A model generated the notes under the pieces. It saw nothing but the letters and a program-made list of their open reading frames with translations, was not told the DNA's origin and ran no database searches. This document shows positions 28,217-36,254 of a DNA stretch of 64,000 bases, in pieces. The DNA is taken from positions 310,001-374,000 of the forward strand of contig NZ_SDSC01000001.1 of the NCBI RefSeq assembly GCF_004117835.1. Direction: 5' to 3'. A program made the position numbers and the translations under genes. Within the stretch, counting starts at the first letter, position 1, and each line of letters starts with the position of its first letter. This stretch comes from Macrococcus sp. DPC7161 (lineage in GTDB: Bacteria > Bacillota > Bacilli > Staphylococcales > Staphylococcaceae).

Positions 28217-29938
28217 ATGAAACTGATATTAAATTACACAAAGCCATATACCGGACTTATTTTGTTCGCATTAATGTTAATGCTATTTGAGCTTGCCGTT
28301 GAACTAAGTTTGCCATATTTTTTACTTAAAATCATAAATGAAGGGATTATTCCACAACAATTTGATGTAGCAATAAGATATTTGGTGATATTAGTAGTAT
28401 TAAGTGCTTTAACCTTTATTTATGGTATTCTCAATTCTTATGTTGCAAGTCATGTATGTCATTCATTTAGCTATGACTTAAGAAAGTCATTATTTGGTCA
28501 TATTCAAAAATTTAGTTTATCTCAACTGGAGCAATTTAAGACGAGTAGTATTATTACAAGGTTAACAAGTGATGTCATTGCTTGTGAGATGGTGTTGTTT
28601 ATGAGTTTAAGAATCATGTTACGTGCTCCGCTTCTTGTAGTCGGCAGTGTCATCATGAGTTTTGTCATTGCACCAAAGCTTGCAGTATATTTAATTATTG
28701 CAACGCCATTTTTAAGTATCTTTTTATATTTTACTGCGAAAAAAGGGATGTCAATTTTTAAAGATGTGCAGTTGGAATTGGACGGACTGAATAAAAATGT
28801 TCAACAAAATTTATCTTCAGTCCGTATGATAAAAGCTAATTTAAGTGGTGATTTTGAAACTGAGAAGTTTGATCATACAGCTAGTAAGCTTAAAGAAGAT
28901 ACTACGAAAGCAATGCAATTGATGGAACGCATTTTACCAACATTATTAATTGTGATGAACATTGCATTACTGATTATGATTTATATGGGCGCATTAGATG
29001 TATTAAAAGGTTTACTTGATGTAGGTGCGCTTGCAGCGGTGATTAATTATGCGTTAAGAATGCAAGGTGGATTTTCAATGTTTTCATTTATCATCATGGC
29101 TTTTTCAAGGGCAAAAGCAAGTAGTGATCGTATGGGTGAAATATTAGATACGGTTCCAGATGAAATTGTCCAATCCGAAATTAAGCAAGAAGAAATAGGC
29201 GGAAGTAGCATTTCATTTAAAGATGTGAGCTTTCATTATCCACTTTCGGAACATAATGTGCTACACCACGTATCTTTTGATGTAGCTGCAGGCGAGAAGT
29301 TTGTGATTATGGGGCAAACAGGATCAGGAAAATCTGCGCTATTGAGTTTAGTACCTAGAATGTATCAAGCATCTAGTGGGCAAATATTGATAAATAATCA
29401 ACCAATTGAATCTTATCCTATAGAAAAATTAAGACAAATGGTAGGTTATGTACCTCAGAAAAATACTTTATTTACTGGTTCCGTACTAGAAAATATACAA
29501 TTTGGTAATGCGCATGCATCGATTAAAGAGGTTGAAAAGGCAACTGAAATTGCACAAGTTTATGATAATATCATGGACTTTGATCATCAATTTGATACAC
29601 GTGTAGGACAAGAAGGTGTGAATTTGTCTGGTGGTCAAAAGCAACGTATTGCAATCGCAAGAGCCATTATTAAACGACCAAGTATTCTTATTCTAGATGA
29701 TTCTACCTCAGCATTGGATATTAAAACGGAATCAAAGTTGTTCGATGCATTGTCAGAATTAAGTATGACGCGCATAATCGTCACACAAAAAATTCATACA
29801 GCAAAAACTGCTGATAAAATATTACTACTAGATGAAGGACGAGTAAGTGCGATAGGTACACATGAGACTTTGATAAAAACGTCACCTTTATATAAAGCAA
29901 TATGTGACTCACAGGAAGAAGGTGAAAACATTGCTTAA
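28217..29938 (+). CDS. ABC exporter half-transporter, degenerate ATP site subunit
   Basis: A 573-residue type IV exporter: six membrane helices (about 1-310) then the nucleotide-binding domain. Walker A GQTGSGKS and signature LSGGQKQRIAIARAI are intact, but Walker B ends ILILDDSTSALD: the catalytic Glu is Asp. Such a subunit pairs with a canonical one in heterodimeric multidrug or lipid exporters (YfiBC, BmrCD, TM287/288 type). ATG 28217 follows AGAGGTG. The next gene overlaps its end. Substrate unknown. Confidence 0.87.
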   Translation: MKLILNYTKPYTGLILFALMLMLFELAVELSLPYFLLKIINEGIIPQQFDVAIRYLVILVVLSALTFIYGILNSYVASHVCHSFSYDLRKSLFGHIQKFSLSQLEQFKTSSIITRLTSDVIACEMVLFMSLRIMLRAPLLVVGSVIMSFVIAPKLAVYLIIATPFLSIFLYFTAKKGMSIFKDVQLELDGLNKNVQQNLSSVRMIKANLSGDFETEKFDHTASKLKEDTTKAMQLMERILPTLLIVMNIALLIMIYMGALDVLKGLLDVGALAAVINYALRMQGGFSMFSFIIMAFSRAKASSDRMGEILDTVPDEIVQSEIKQEEIGGSSISFKDVSFHYPLSEHNVLHHVSFDVAAGEKFVIMGQTGSGKSALLSLVPRMYQASSGQILINNQPIESYPIEKLRQMVGYVPQKNTLFTGSVLENIQFGNAHASIKEVEKATEIAQVYDNIMDFDHQFDTRVGQEGVNLSGGQKQRIAIARAIIKRPSILILDDSTSALDIKTESKLFDALSELSMTRIIVTQKIHTAKTADKILLLDEGRVSAIGTHETLIKTSPLYKAICDSQEEGENIA

Positions 29939-31769
29939 ACAAGTATTTCAACATCCATTGCCAATCAATGTAAAAGAAATAAAAGAGAAGAAAAAGGAAA
30001 ACAAACGAAATAAAGAACGTGTAAAAGATTGGAAAGTGCCAGTTAAAAGGATATGGCGACTAATGGAAGACCATCATGTTAAAATTTATTTTGTAATGTT
30101 TTTAGTATTTCTTTATGCGCTACTAGGTTTATTAGGGCCATTTATGATTGGTCGTATCATCGATAACAAAATCATGCCTAAAAAATTTGATGGACTTCTT
30201 ACGGATTTGGTTATTCTGCTATTTGTCTATATTTTCACATCTCTTTTTACATACATTTCAGGGATTATGATGGCTAAAATATCGCAAGATACAATATATC
30301 GTCTTAGAAAATTACTGTTTACTAAGTTTCAAAGACTACCAATTCCATTTTTTGATAAACGTCAACATGGTGAATTGATGAGCCGCATGACCAATGATAT
30401 TGATACCATTTCACAAGTATTAAATACATCATTTATACAATTCACTTCTAGTGCGATTACTTTAATTGGCACCGTGATTGTCATGTTCATGTTGAGTCCA
30501 TTACTGACAGTGCTGACAATGATGGTTATTCCATTAATGATGATAGGTATGAATTGGATTACAACACGAACAGGTGCATTGTTTAAATTAAGACAACAAG
30601 CGATGGGTGAGATGAATGGTTATATAGAAGAAATTGTATCTGGACAGGCTGTCGTTAAAGTATTTTCACAAGAACAAAAAGTGATTGCAGGATTTGATGA
30701 AAAAAATAAAAACGTTTTAGATAAGAGTTATTGGGCCATTACCTATTCAGGATTTATTCCTAAAGTAATGAATTTATTAAACAACTTATCATTTACAGTT
30801 GTTGCAGCGATTGGTGCAATGCTTGCGCTAAAAGGATATGGTGTGACAGTTGGAACCATTGTTATCTTTGCAGAATATGCAAGACAATTTACGAGACCAT
30901 TATCAGACTTAGCAAACCAATTTAATACCGTGTTGTCGGCATTAAGTGGTGCAGACCGTGTGTTTGCTATCATTGATGAAGATGACGAAGTGGATATTCA
31001 CAATGAAAATGATCAAATGGAGATTAAAGGTCATGTCCAATTTAATGATGTGATATTTAAATACTCAGAAGATCAGGTCAAACCAACAATCGATAAAGTC
31101 ACATTTGAAGTATTACAAGGGGAATCACTTGCATTAGTCGGTGCAACCGGTGCAGGAAAAACAACCATCGTACAATTATTAGCACGTTTTTATGAAATAC
31201 AAGGCGGAGCAATTAAAATAGACGGTTTATCAATAGATCAAATCAACAAATCAACATTACGAAATCAAATGGCCTACGTATTGCAAGATCCATTGATATT
31301 TGATGGAACAATTCGTGACAATATCAAATATAGAAATACTCATGTTTCCGACGAAGTAATGATACAAGCAGCAAAAGATGCGAATGCATATGATTTTATC
31401 ATGAAATTACCAGAAGGATTTGATACAGAAATCAGTTTTGAATCTACGCACTTATCACAAGGTGAAAAACAATTGATAAATATTGCGAGGGCATTAATAT
31501 TAAACCCTAAAATATTATTATTAGACGAAGCAACAAGTAATATTGATACAGTAACAGAAATGAAATTACAAGAAGCAATTGAAAAATTAATGAAAAACAG
31601 AACATCCATCATCATTGCACATCGCCTAAATACAGTTAAGAAAGCAGATAAAATCGTCGTATTAGAAAAAGGTAAAATGATAGAATACGGCTATCAAACA
31701 GAACTCATCGTTCAAAAAGGCATTTATTATGAAATGTTACATTCAGGAAATGAGGAACTTTTGGAGTAG
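29931..31769 (+). CDS. ABC exporter half-transporter, canonical ATP site subunit
   Basis: About 612 residues. A basic N-terminal extension (KEIKEKKKENKRNKERVKD) precedes six membrane helices and the ATPase domain with Walker A GATGAGKT, Walker B ILLLDEATSNID (catalytic Glu present) and a shortened signature LSQGEKQLINIARAL. TTG at 29931 is chosen: AAGAAGGTG ends six bases before it. Upstream GTG codons at 29904 and 29922 are possible. It overlaps the partner gene, so the heterodimer is co-translated. Confidence 0.86.
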   Translation: MLKQVFQHPLPINVKEIKEKKKENKRNKERVKDWKVPVKRIWRLMEDHHVKIYFVMFLVFLYALLGLLGPFMIGRIIDNKIMPKKFDGLLTDLVILLFVYIFTSLFTYISGIMMAKISQDTIYRLRKLLFTKFQRLPIPFFDKRQHGELMSRMTNDIDTISQVLNTSFIQFTSSAITLIGTVIVMFMLSPLLTVLTMMVIPLMMIGMNWITTRTGALFKLRQQAMGEMNGYIEEIVSGQAVVKVFSQEQKVIAGFDEKNKNVLDKSYWAITYSGFIPKVMNLLNNLSFTVVAAIGAMLALKGYGVTVGTIVIFAEYARQFTRPLSDLANQFNTVLSALSGADRVFAIIDEDDEVDIHNENDQMEIKGHVQFNDVIFKYSEDQVKPTIDKVTFEVLQGESLALVGATGAGKTTIVQLLARFYEIQGGAIKIDGLSIDQINKSTLRNQMAYVLQDPLIFDGTIRDNIKYRNTHVSDEVMIQAAKDANAYDFIMKLPEGFDTEISFESTHLSQGEKQLINIARALILNPKILLLDEATSNIDTVTEMKLQEAIEKLMKNRTSIIIAHRLNTVKKADKIVVLEKGKMIEYGYQTELIVQKGIYYEMLHSGNEELLE

Positions 31770-31779
31770 GTCATGATTA

Positions 31780-31808
31780 GAAGACAGGTGAAAACCTGTC
31801 TTCTTTTG
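31780..31808 (+). terminator. terminator after the ABC exporter pair
   Basis: GAAGACAGG tgaaaa CCTGTCTTC stem, then TTTT. Confidence 0.82.
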
Positions 31809-31871
31809 TGCGATATGTCACAGAAAAAATGTATTTCAATTGGTAATCTATGATAAAAAAGGGTGGATGAT

Positions 31872-31967
31872 ATGTTAATTGCAAGTTTTGGCGCTTTACT
31901 AATAATTTTATTCAGTGCAACAGGTACATTTATCATTTGGAACTTCTTTAAAAAATTAGAAGAATGA
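31872..31967 (+). CDS. 31-residue membrane peptide
   Basis: ATG 31872 to TGA 31967 encodes MLIASFGALLIILFSATG followed by a second hydrophobic half and the basic-acidic tail WNFFKKLEE. The ribosome site AAAAAGGGTGGATGAT lies upstream. A single membrane helix covers residues 2-23. It sits alone between a terminator and the repeat array that starts 11 bases after its stop. Family not recognised; it could be a small membrane regulator or a toxin-like peptide. Coding status rests on the ribosome site and amino-acid pattern only. Confidence 0.55.
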   Translation: MLIASFGALLIILFSATGTFIIWNFFKKLEE

Positions 31968-31977
31968 TAGATGAACT

Positions 31978-32380
31978 AACTACGGTGATAAAAAGCAAAT
32001 ATCACCGTAGATTATCATGTTCAGAGAAATATCTGTCCAACTACGGTGATAAAAAGCAAATATCACCGTAGATTATCATGTTCAGAGAAATATCTGTCCA
32101 ACTACGGTGATAAAAAGAAAATATCACCGTAGATTATCATGTTCAGCGAAATATGAGGCCAACTACGGTGATAAAAAGAAAATATCACCGTAGATTATTA
32201 TGTTCAGCGAAATTTGCAGACAACAACGGTGATAAAAAGTAAATATCGCCACAGATTACTGCTCTTACGCAATATATAGATTGAACTATAGCGATAAAAG
32301 AAAAATATCGCCACAGAATTCCGTTCATAATCAATATATAGGCCAAAGTATAGCGATAAAAAGCAAATATCGCTTTTTTA
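31978..32380 (+). repeat. array of seven about 61-bp tandem units, each with a hairpin
   Basis: Units start at 31978, 32039, 32100, 32161, 32222, 32284 and 32345 (last one truncated). Units 1 and 2 are identical; divergence grows along the array. Each unit has an inverted repeat; in units 1-4 it is CTACGGTGATA / TATCACCGTAG with a nine-base A-rich loop, then a linker of about 30 bases that is itself conserved (ATGTTCAG). In units 6-7 the stem has become GCGATA / TATCGC. The last unit is followed by six T and looks like a terminator. No open reading frame is supported in it. Confidence 0.9.
32352..32380 (+). terminator. terminator formed by the last repeat hairpin
   Basis: AGCGATA, nine-base loop, TATCGCT, with six T starting at the last stem base. 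It would end transcripts that cross the array. Confidence 0.65.
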
Positions 32381-32469
32381 TTTTGCAAGATTTAATGAAG
32401 TTTCCCCGCAATTTCAATCAAATCAGAATGATTACGGTATGTTAATATGGTTTTCAAGGAGATGATTTT

Positions 32470-32865
32470 ATGAATTCAAATTGGAAATCAAATTTAAGTA
32501 TGAGTGCAATTATAATGACGAGTGCACTTTTGTTTACAGCTTGTGATGATAATACTTCTGAAAAGGCTGCACCTAAATCGTCTGATGATGGTGTTAAGAA
32601 GTATGATTTAGTTTATGCTGAGGTATTAAATAATGGTGATGATGAAACGATGTCTATGGAAGTGGGCTTTAAAAACAATAAAACTGTTAAGTCGAAACGA
32701 TTTGATACTGAAAATGTAGTGGAACATATCTTAAAGGATCAAAAAGAGAAACCTTATGTAATGATTGATGGTGAAGAAGTTCATATTTTTAGACATCCAT
32801 ACGTTGTTTATGATCAAGAAGATGGTTATGATACTACAGTTGAAGATAAAGCTGTAGTGAAGTAG
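32470..32865 (+). CDS. unknown small lipoprotein
   Basis: A 131-residue protein with a signal peptide and the lipobox-like LFTAC (Cys 25). The mature part is acidic (DDNTSEK, DDGVKKYDLVYAEVLNNGDDET) and ends VYDQEDGYDTTVEDKAVVK. AAGGAGATG precedes the ATG. The next gene begins eight bases after its stop, so the two secreted products are made together. I do not recognise the family. Confidence 0.75.
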   Translation: MNSNWKSNLSMSAIIMTSALLFTACDDNTSEKAAPKSSDDGVKKYDLVYAEVLNNGDDETMSMEVGFKNNKTVKSKRFDTENVVEHILKDQKEKPYVMIDGEEVHIFRHPYVVYDQEDGYDTTVEDKAVVK

Positions 32866-32873
32866 GTGCTGTT

Positions 32874-33443
32874 ATGAATAGATTTTCTAAAAATTTTACT
32901 ATTGGGTTAGCAGCGACTGTAATCATGTTTCCTATAATTCAAGGTGAAACTTTAGCGGTAGGTAGTTCGGGTCATTCGAGTGGAAGCCATAGTTCTAGTC
33001 ATAGTTCAAGTACATCAAGCGCTAAATCGACTTCATCTTCTAGTGCTCAAGTTGCTTCTAGGATTAATTCTATGAGTCGATTGAATACAACTTCTAGAAT
33101 GAATCAATCTTCTAAAGTGCAAGCAAATGCCCAACGTGCTACTGTGAATAGTTTATTAAAGCCAACTGCGAAACAAGTTGGTAATACGAAACAATTAAAA
33201 ACTGCACAAACACAGTATTACAATCATTTTCTCTATTATGGACATAGTTATCATCATTACAGTACGAATGAACAGTTACAAATTTTAAAGCAATTATCTA
33301 GTCAAACTGTATATGTTATTTATGTAAAGCATAATGGTGTTCGTAGAATGTATGCAGTGAGTGAGTCACTTTATTCACAAATCAATAAAGGTGATCAAGT
33401 ACATATTGAAAATGGAAAGGTTACATTAAAGAAACATGTTTAA
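32874..33443 (+). CDS. unknown secreted Ser/His-rich protein
   Basis: A 189-residue protein with a signal peptide (about 1-28, ends near GETLAVG), a low-complexity Ser/His/Gly stretch (about 30-60), a Ser/Asn/Arg-rich middle, and a folded-looking C-terminal part (about 110-189, YYNHFLYYGHSYHHY ... VYVIYVKHNGVRRMYAVSE). No LPXTG anchor. Coupled to the lipoprotein gene upstream and closed by a terminator. Function unknown; His clusters could bind metal (inference). Confidence 0.72.
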   Translation: MNRFSKNFTIGLAATVIMFPIIQGETLAVGSSGHSSGSHSSSHSSSTSSAKSTSSSSAQVASRINSMSRLNTTSRMNQSSKVQANAQRATVNSLLKPTAKQVGNTKQLKTAQTQYYNHFLYYGHSYHHYSTNEQLQILKQLSSQTVYVIYVKHNGVRRMYAVSESLYSQINKGDQVHIENGKVTLKKHV

Positions 33444-33460
33444 ACGCATGTTTCTTTTTT
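33429..33460 (+). terminator. terminator after the secreted-protein gene
   Basis: AAGAAACATG and CATGTTTCTT pair around TTTAAACG, with a T-run; the stop codon lies in the loop. Confidence 0.82.
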
Positions 33461-33463
33461 TAC

Positions 33464-33507
33464 TTTACAAATCTGTACATACTGTGTATATTGTATATAT
33501 ACAGTAT
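33464..33507 (+). promoter_or_regulatory. promoter and palindromic operator of the YtrA-type regulator
   Basis: TTTACA at 33464-33469, 17-base spacer and TATATT at 33487-33492. Over the -10 lies a long imperfect palindrome at 33479-33507 with ends ATACTGT and ACAGTAT. GntR/YtrA repressors bind such AT-rich palindromes and repress their own operon. Confidence 0.6.
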
Positions 33508-33531
33508 AACAACTATTAGTGAGGTGATAGA

Positions 33532-33906
33532 TTGAATATTCATTTAGATCCAAAAAGTGATCAACCTATTTATGAACAATTAAAGTCTGAAATTATTCGA
33601 TTAATTATGTCTAAACAATTGAAAGAGGGCGCTTCTTTGTTATCCATGAGGGCATTAGCAAAAGAATTGAATATTAGTGTGATTACAACTAAGAGAGCTT
33701 ATAAAGATTTAGAGGATTTAGGTTATTTATATACGATTCCAGGCAAAGGGACATTTGTTTCAGAAGGTAATATCGCAATGATTGAAGAACAATCATTAAA
33801 AGAACTTGAAACGATGTTAAGTAATACGATTAAACTTTCTAAACAGCAAAATATTAATCAAAATGAATTGATTGAAATGTTGCAATTATTATGGGAGGAA
33901 TCTTAA
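33532..33906 (+). CDS. YtrA-subfamily GntR regulator
   Basis: A 124-residue protein: winged helix (about 1-72; DQPIYEQLKSEIIRLI and NISVITTKRAYKDLEDLGY) plus the short YtrA-type dimerisation helices and no effector domain. Starts with TTG 33532 after GAGGTGAT. YtrA regulators usually repress an adjacent ABC transporter and respond to wall-active antibiotics (family knowledge). The ABC ATPase gene starts at the last base of its stop. Confidence 0.88.
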   Translation: MNIHLDPKSDQPIYEQLKSEIIRLIMSKQLKEGASLLSMRALAKELNISVITTKRAYKDLEDLGYLYTIPGKGTFVSEGNIAMIEEQSLKELETMLSNTIKLSKQQNINQNELIEMLQLLWEES

Positions 33907-34784
33907 TGGAAAACGTGATTAAAATTAATGATTTGAAATATGCACAAGGGGATTTTCAATTGTTAATTGATGAACTTAATATACCAAAAGGATACATTAC
34001 TGGATTGATTGGCGAAAACGGTGCGGGAAAAACGACGTTGATTTATCAATTGTTAAATATAACTTCACCTCATTCGGGGTCGATTAAAGTATTTGATAAA
34101 ACTTACCAAGAAGATCGAAAAGGTATCTTAAGTGATATCGGTGTTGTTTATAGTGAAAACCATTATCCTGAATGGATGAACGCGAAGAAGTTATCAAAGT
34201 TGATGCAGTTGTATTATGCCAATTTCAATGAAGCAACATTTATTCAATATTTAAGTCAATTTGAAGTACCTACCCATATTAAAATAAAAAACATGTCTCA
34301 AGGGATGAAAGTAAAACTTAGCTTAGCTGTTGCACTGAGTCATGATGCTAAATTACTGATATTAGACGAGCCTACTTCAAACTTAGATCCAACGTTTAGA
34401 GTGGCGTTATTAAAAATTTTTCAAGAGCTGATGTTAGACGAAAATAAGACAATATTATTTAGTACACACATTACTTCAGATTTAGAAGCGATTGCTGACT
34501 ATATAGCATACATTCAAAAAGGGTCTTTATTATTTATGGAAGAGAAAGATGTCATTTTAGATTCATATCGTGTTGTAAAAGGAGAAACACATTTGTTAGA
34601 TGATGAGGTCAAGTCATTATTAATCGGTATCGAATCTGAACACGGATTATTTACAGGATTAACAGTAGATGCAAAAACTTTTCATGAGTTATTTGGCAAT
34701 CAAGTGAGTATTCGTCATGCCAATATTGATGAAATCATGTATTTCAAAAAGAGGGAGCGATTGCATCATGAAAAATCACTTTAA
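33906..34784 (+). CDS. ABC transporter ATPase (YtrB-like)
   Basis: A 292-residue ATPase: Walker A GENGAGKTT, signature MSQGMKVKLSLAVAL, Walker B LLILDEPTSNLDP. The C-terminal 70 residues are an extra domain typical of the YtrB/CcmA exporters. ATG 33906 overlaps the TAA of the regulator gene and follows GGGAGGAA. Two membrane-protein genes follow, forming a regulator-ATPase-permease-permease operon. Confidence 0.87.
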   Translation: MENVIKINDLKYAQGDFQLLIDELNIPKGYITGLIGENGAGKTTLIYQLLNITSPHSGSIKVFDKTYQEDRKGILSDIGVVYSENHYPEWMNAKKLSKLMQLYYANFNEATFIQYLSQFEVPTHIKIKNMSQGMKVKLSLAVALSHDAKLLILDEPTSNLDPTFRVALLKIFQELMLDENKTILFSTHITSDLEAIADYIAYIQKGSLLFMEEKDVILDSYRVVKGETHLLDDEVKSLLIGIESEHGLFTGLTVDAKTFHELFGNQVSIRHANIDEIMYFKKRERLHHEKSL

Positions 34785-35409
34785 ATTAATATGGCAATTG
34801 AATCCATGGAACAAATATATACTGCCGCTAATTATCATATTCATTATTACTAATAGTATTTTTATGATCACCATTTCAGAAAAAGCAAGTTTTGGAAGCC
34901 CTTTTAATTTGATGCTCTATTTATTACTATTACTAAATATTATGTTATTTAGAAGTTCATTAGATAAGAATAAAACATCCTTAACCTATCATATTTTTCC
35001 AGAACGTACTCACCAAATGTTCAAAACTGAATGGTATTATATGTTGCTTTTACATATCTTTTTTTTAGTATTCAAATGTTATGAACTTCTTGCGCAACAT
35101 ATACCCCAAGTAAGTATTAGTGTTTTATATATCATATCGTATTCCATCTTTATGAATACGATATTTATAACACTTATTTACATGAAAACGACAAAATTCA
35201 TAAGAGTATTTCAAATTTGCCATGGCTTAGGTTTATATATTATTGCATTATTCATTTATAAACCTATAGAAAATATGATTTTATTACATAAAGTTTCTTT
35301 TAAGTCATTTTACGTTTCGATTTTACCGGTAATTATCTTTTTTGTAGTGATGTTGATTTGCTATATCATGATTCATTTTACTTCTACAAAGTTAGTCAAA
35401 AGAGCGTAA
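34768..35409 (+). CDS. ABC transporter membrane subunit, first
   Basis: A 213-residue hydrophobic protein with about six membrane segments. ATG 34768 lies within the end of the ATPase gene, after AAAGAGGGA; longer in-frame starts lack a ribosome site. Sequence is poorly conserved; the role as permease is inferred from its place after the ATPase and its topology. Confidence 0.75.
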   Translation: MKNHFKLIWQLNPWNKYILPLIIIFIITNSIFMITISEKASFGSPFNLMLYLLLLLNIMLFRSSLDKNKTSLTYHIFPERTHQMFKTEWYYMLLLHIFFLVFKCYELLAQHIPQVSISVLYIISYSIFMNTIFITLIYMKTTKFIRVFQICHGLGLYIIALFIYKPIENMILLHKVSFKSFYVSILPVIIFFVVMLICYIMIHFTSTKLVKRA

Positions 35410-35426
35410 TGAAAAGGGGTGATTTG

Positions 35427-36095
35427 ATGAAATTTTTAAAGTTAGATTTACGACTTATGAAATGGATGATGGTTGTTTTACTCATTTCTATAATTATGGC
35501 GTTTTTAATGAAATGGGCGAGTGGTGGTGATAATTATTCATATATTACTATTAATACATTATCATTTTCGTTTGCAGATACCTTTATGATAATTTTTATT
35601 ATCTTTACAACAAATTTTTACATTTCTATCTATGCTCAAAAAGACCAATTAAAAATTGATCCGTTTATTAAATCATTACCATACATGAAAAAAGAGAAAC
35701 TATTGTATGATATAAGTTTTGTTACATTAACTCATTTGATTGTCATTTTGATTTCAGTATTGTACTGTAGCTTCTATGATGAATGGTATAAATTATTTTC
35801 AATGATTATGATTATTGGTACACAATTAATTATCAACGTTTGTAGTTTCTATTTGAATTGTTATCAAAAATCAAAGAGAACATGGCTAGGTGTTATTGGT
35901 GGTATTTTAGGTTTCATCATCATTACATTTCATTTTATTGGGATTGTTAATGATCATTTCGGTAAGGTTGATTTATCTGAATATCATTTTTTACTCTATC
36001 AATTACCATTAGTAGTCATAGTTTTAGGTTTTATCATGATAGTAATCACATATTTTTACTACAAAAAAATAGGATTTCACTTATATAAAAATTAG
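35427..36095 (+). CDS. ABC transporter membrane subunit, second (ABC-2 type)
   Basis: A 222-residue protein with about six membrane segments, starting MKFLKLDLRLMKW, the common start of YtrC/D-like permeases of staphylococcal ABC-2 systems. ATG 35427 follows AAAGGGGTGAT. Last gene of the operon, closed by a strong hairpin. Substrate unknown. Confidence 0.77.
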   Translation: MKFLKLDLRLMKWMMVVLLISIIMAFLMKWASGGDNYSYITINTLSFSFADTFMIIFIIFTTNFYISIYAQKDQLKIDPFIKSLPYMKKEKLLYDISFVTLTHLIVILISVLYCSFYDEWYKLFSMIMIIGTQLIINVCSFYLNCYQKSKRTWLGVIGGILGFIIITFHFIGIVNDHFGKVDLSEYHFLLYQLPLVVIVLGFIMIVITYFYYKKIGFHLYKN

Positions 36096-36116
36096 CAATT
36101 TAACTATTCATCATTC

Positions 36117-36158
36117 TAGCCATACCTTTTATTCAAACTTTTAAGGTATGGCTATATT
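36117..36158 (+). terminator. terminator of the YtrA-type operon
   Basis: TAGCCATACCTT and AAGGTATGGCTA form a perfect 12-bp stem with a loop of about 14 bases, followed by a modest T-run. Confidence 0.7.
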
Positions 36159-36188
36159 TTGTCTAAAATTATCTCAAGTAAAAATGCT

Positions 36189-36217
36189 TTGAAAATCTAT
36201 CTTTAAACCTTTATACT
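36189..36217 (+). promoter_or_regulatory. miaB operon promoter
   Basis: TTGAAA at 36189-36194, 17-base spacer, TATACT at 36212-36217: near consensus, 38 bases before miaB. Confidence 0.7.
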
Positions 36218-36254
36218 ATAAAGATGATATTGTATAGAATGGGGTTAGTATGTA

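Noticed and set aside
31978-32380. CRISPR-like array (31-base palindromic repeat, about 30-base spacers)
   Set aside because: The supposed spacers are also homologous between units, no cas genes are near, and the pattern is a simple tandem duplication.
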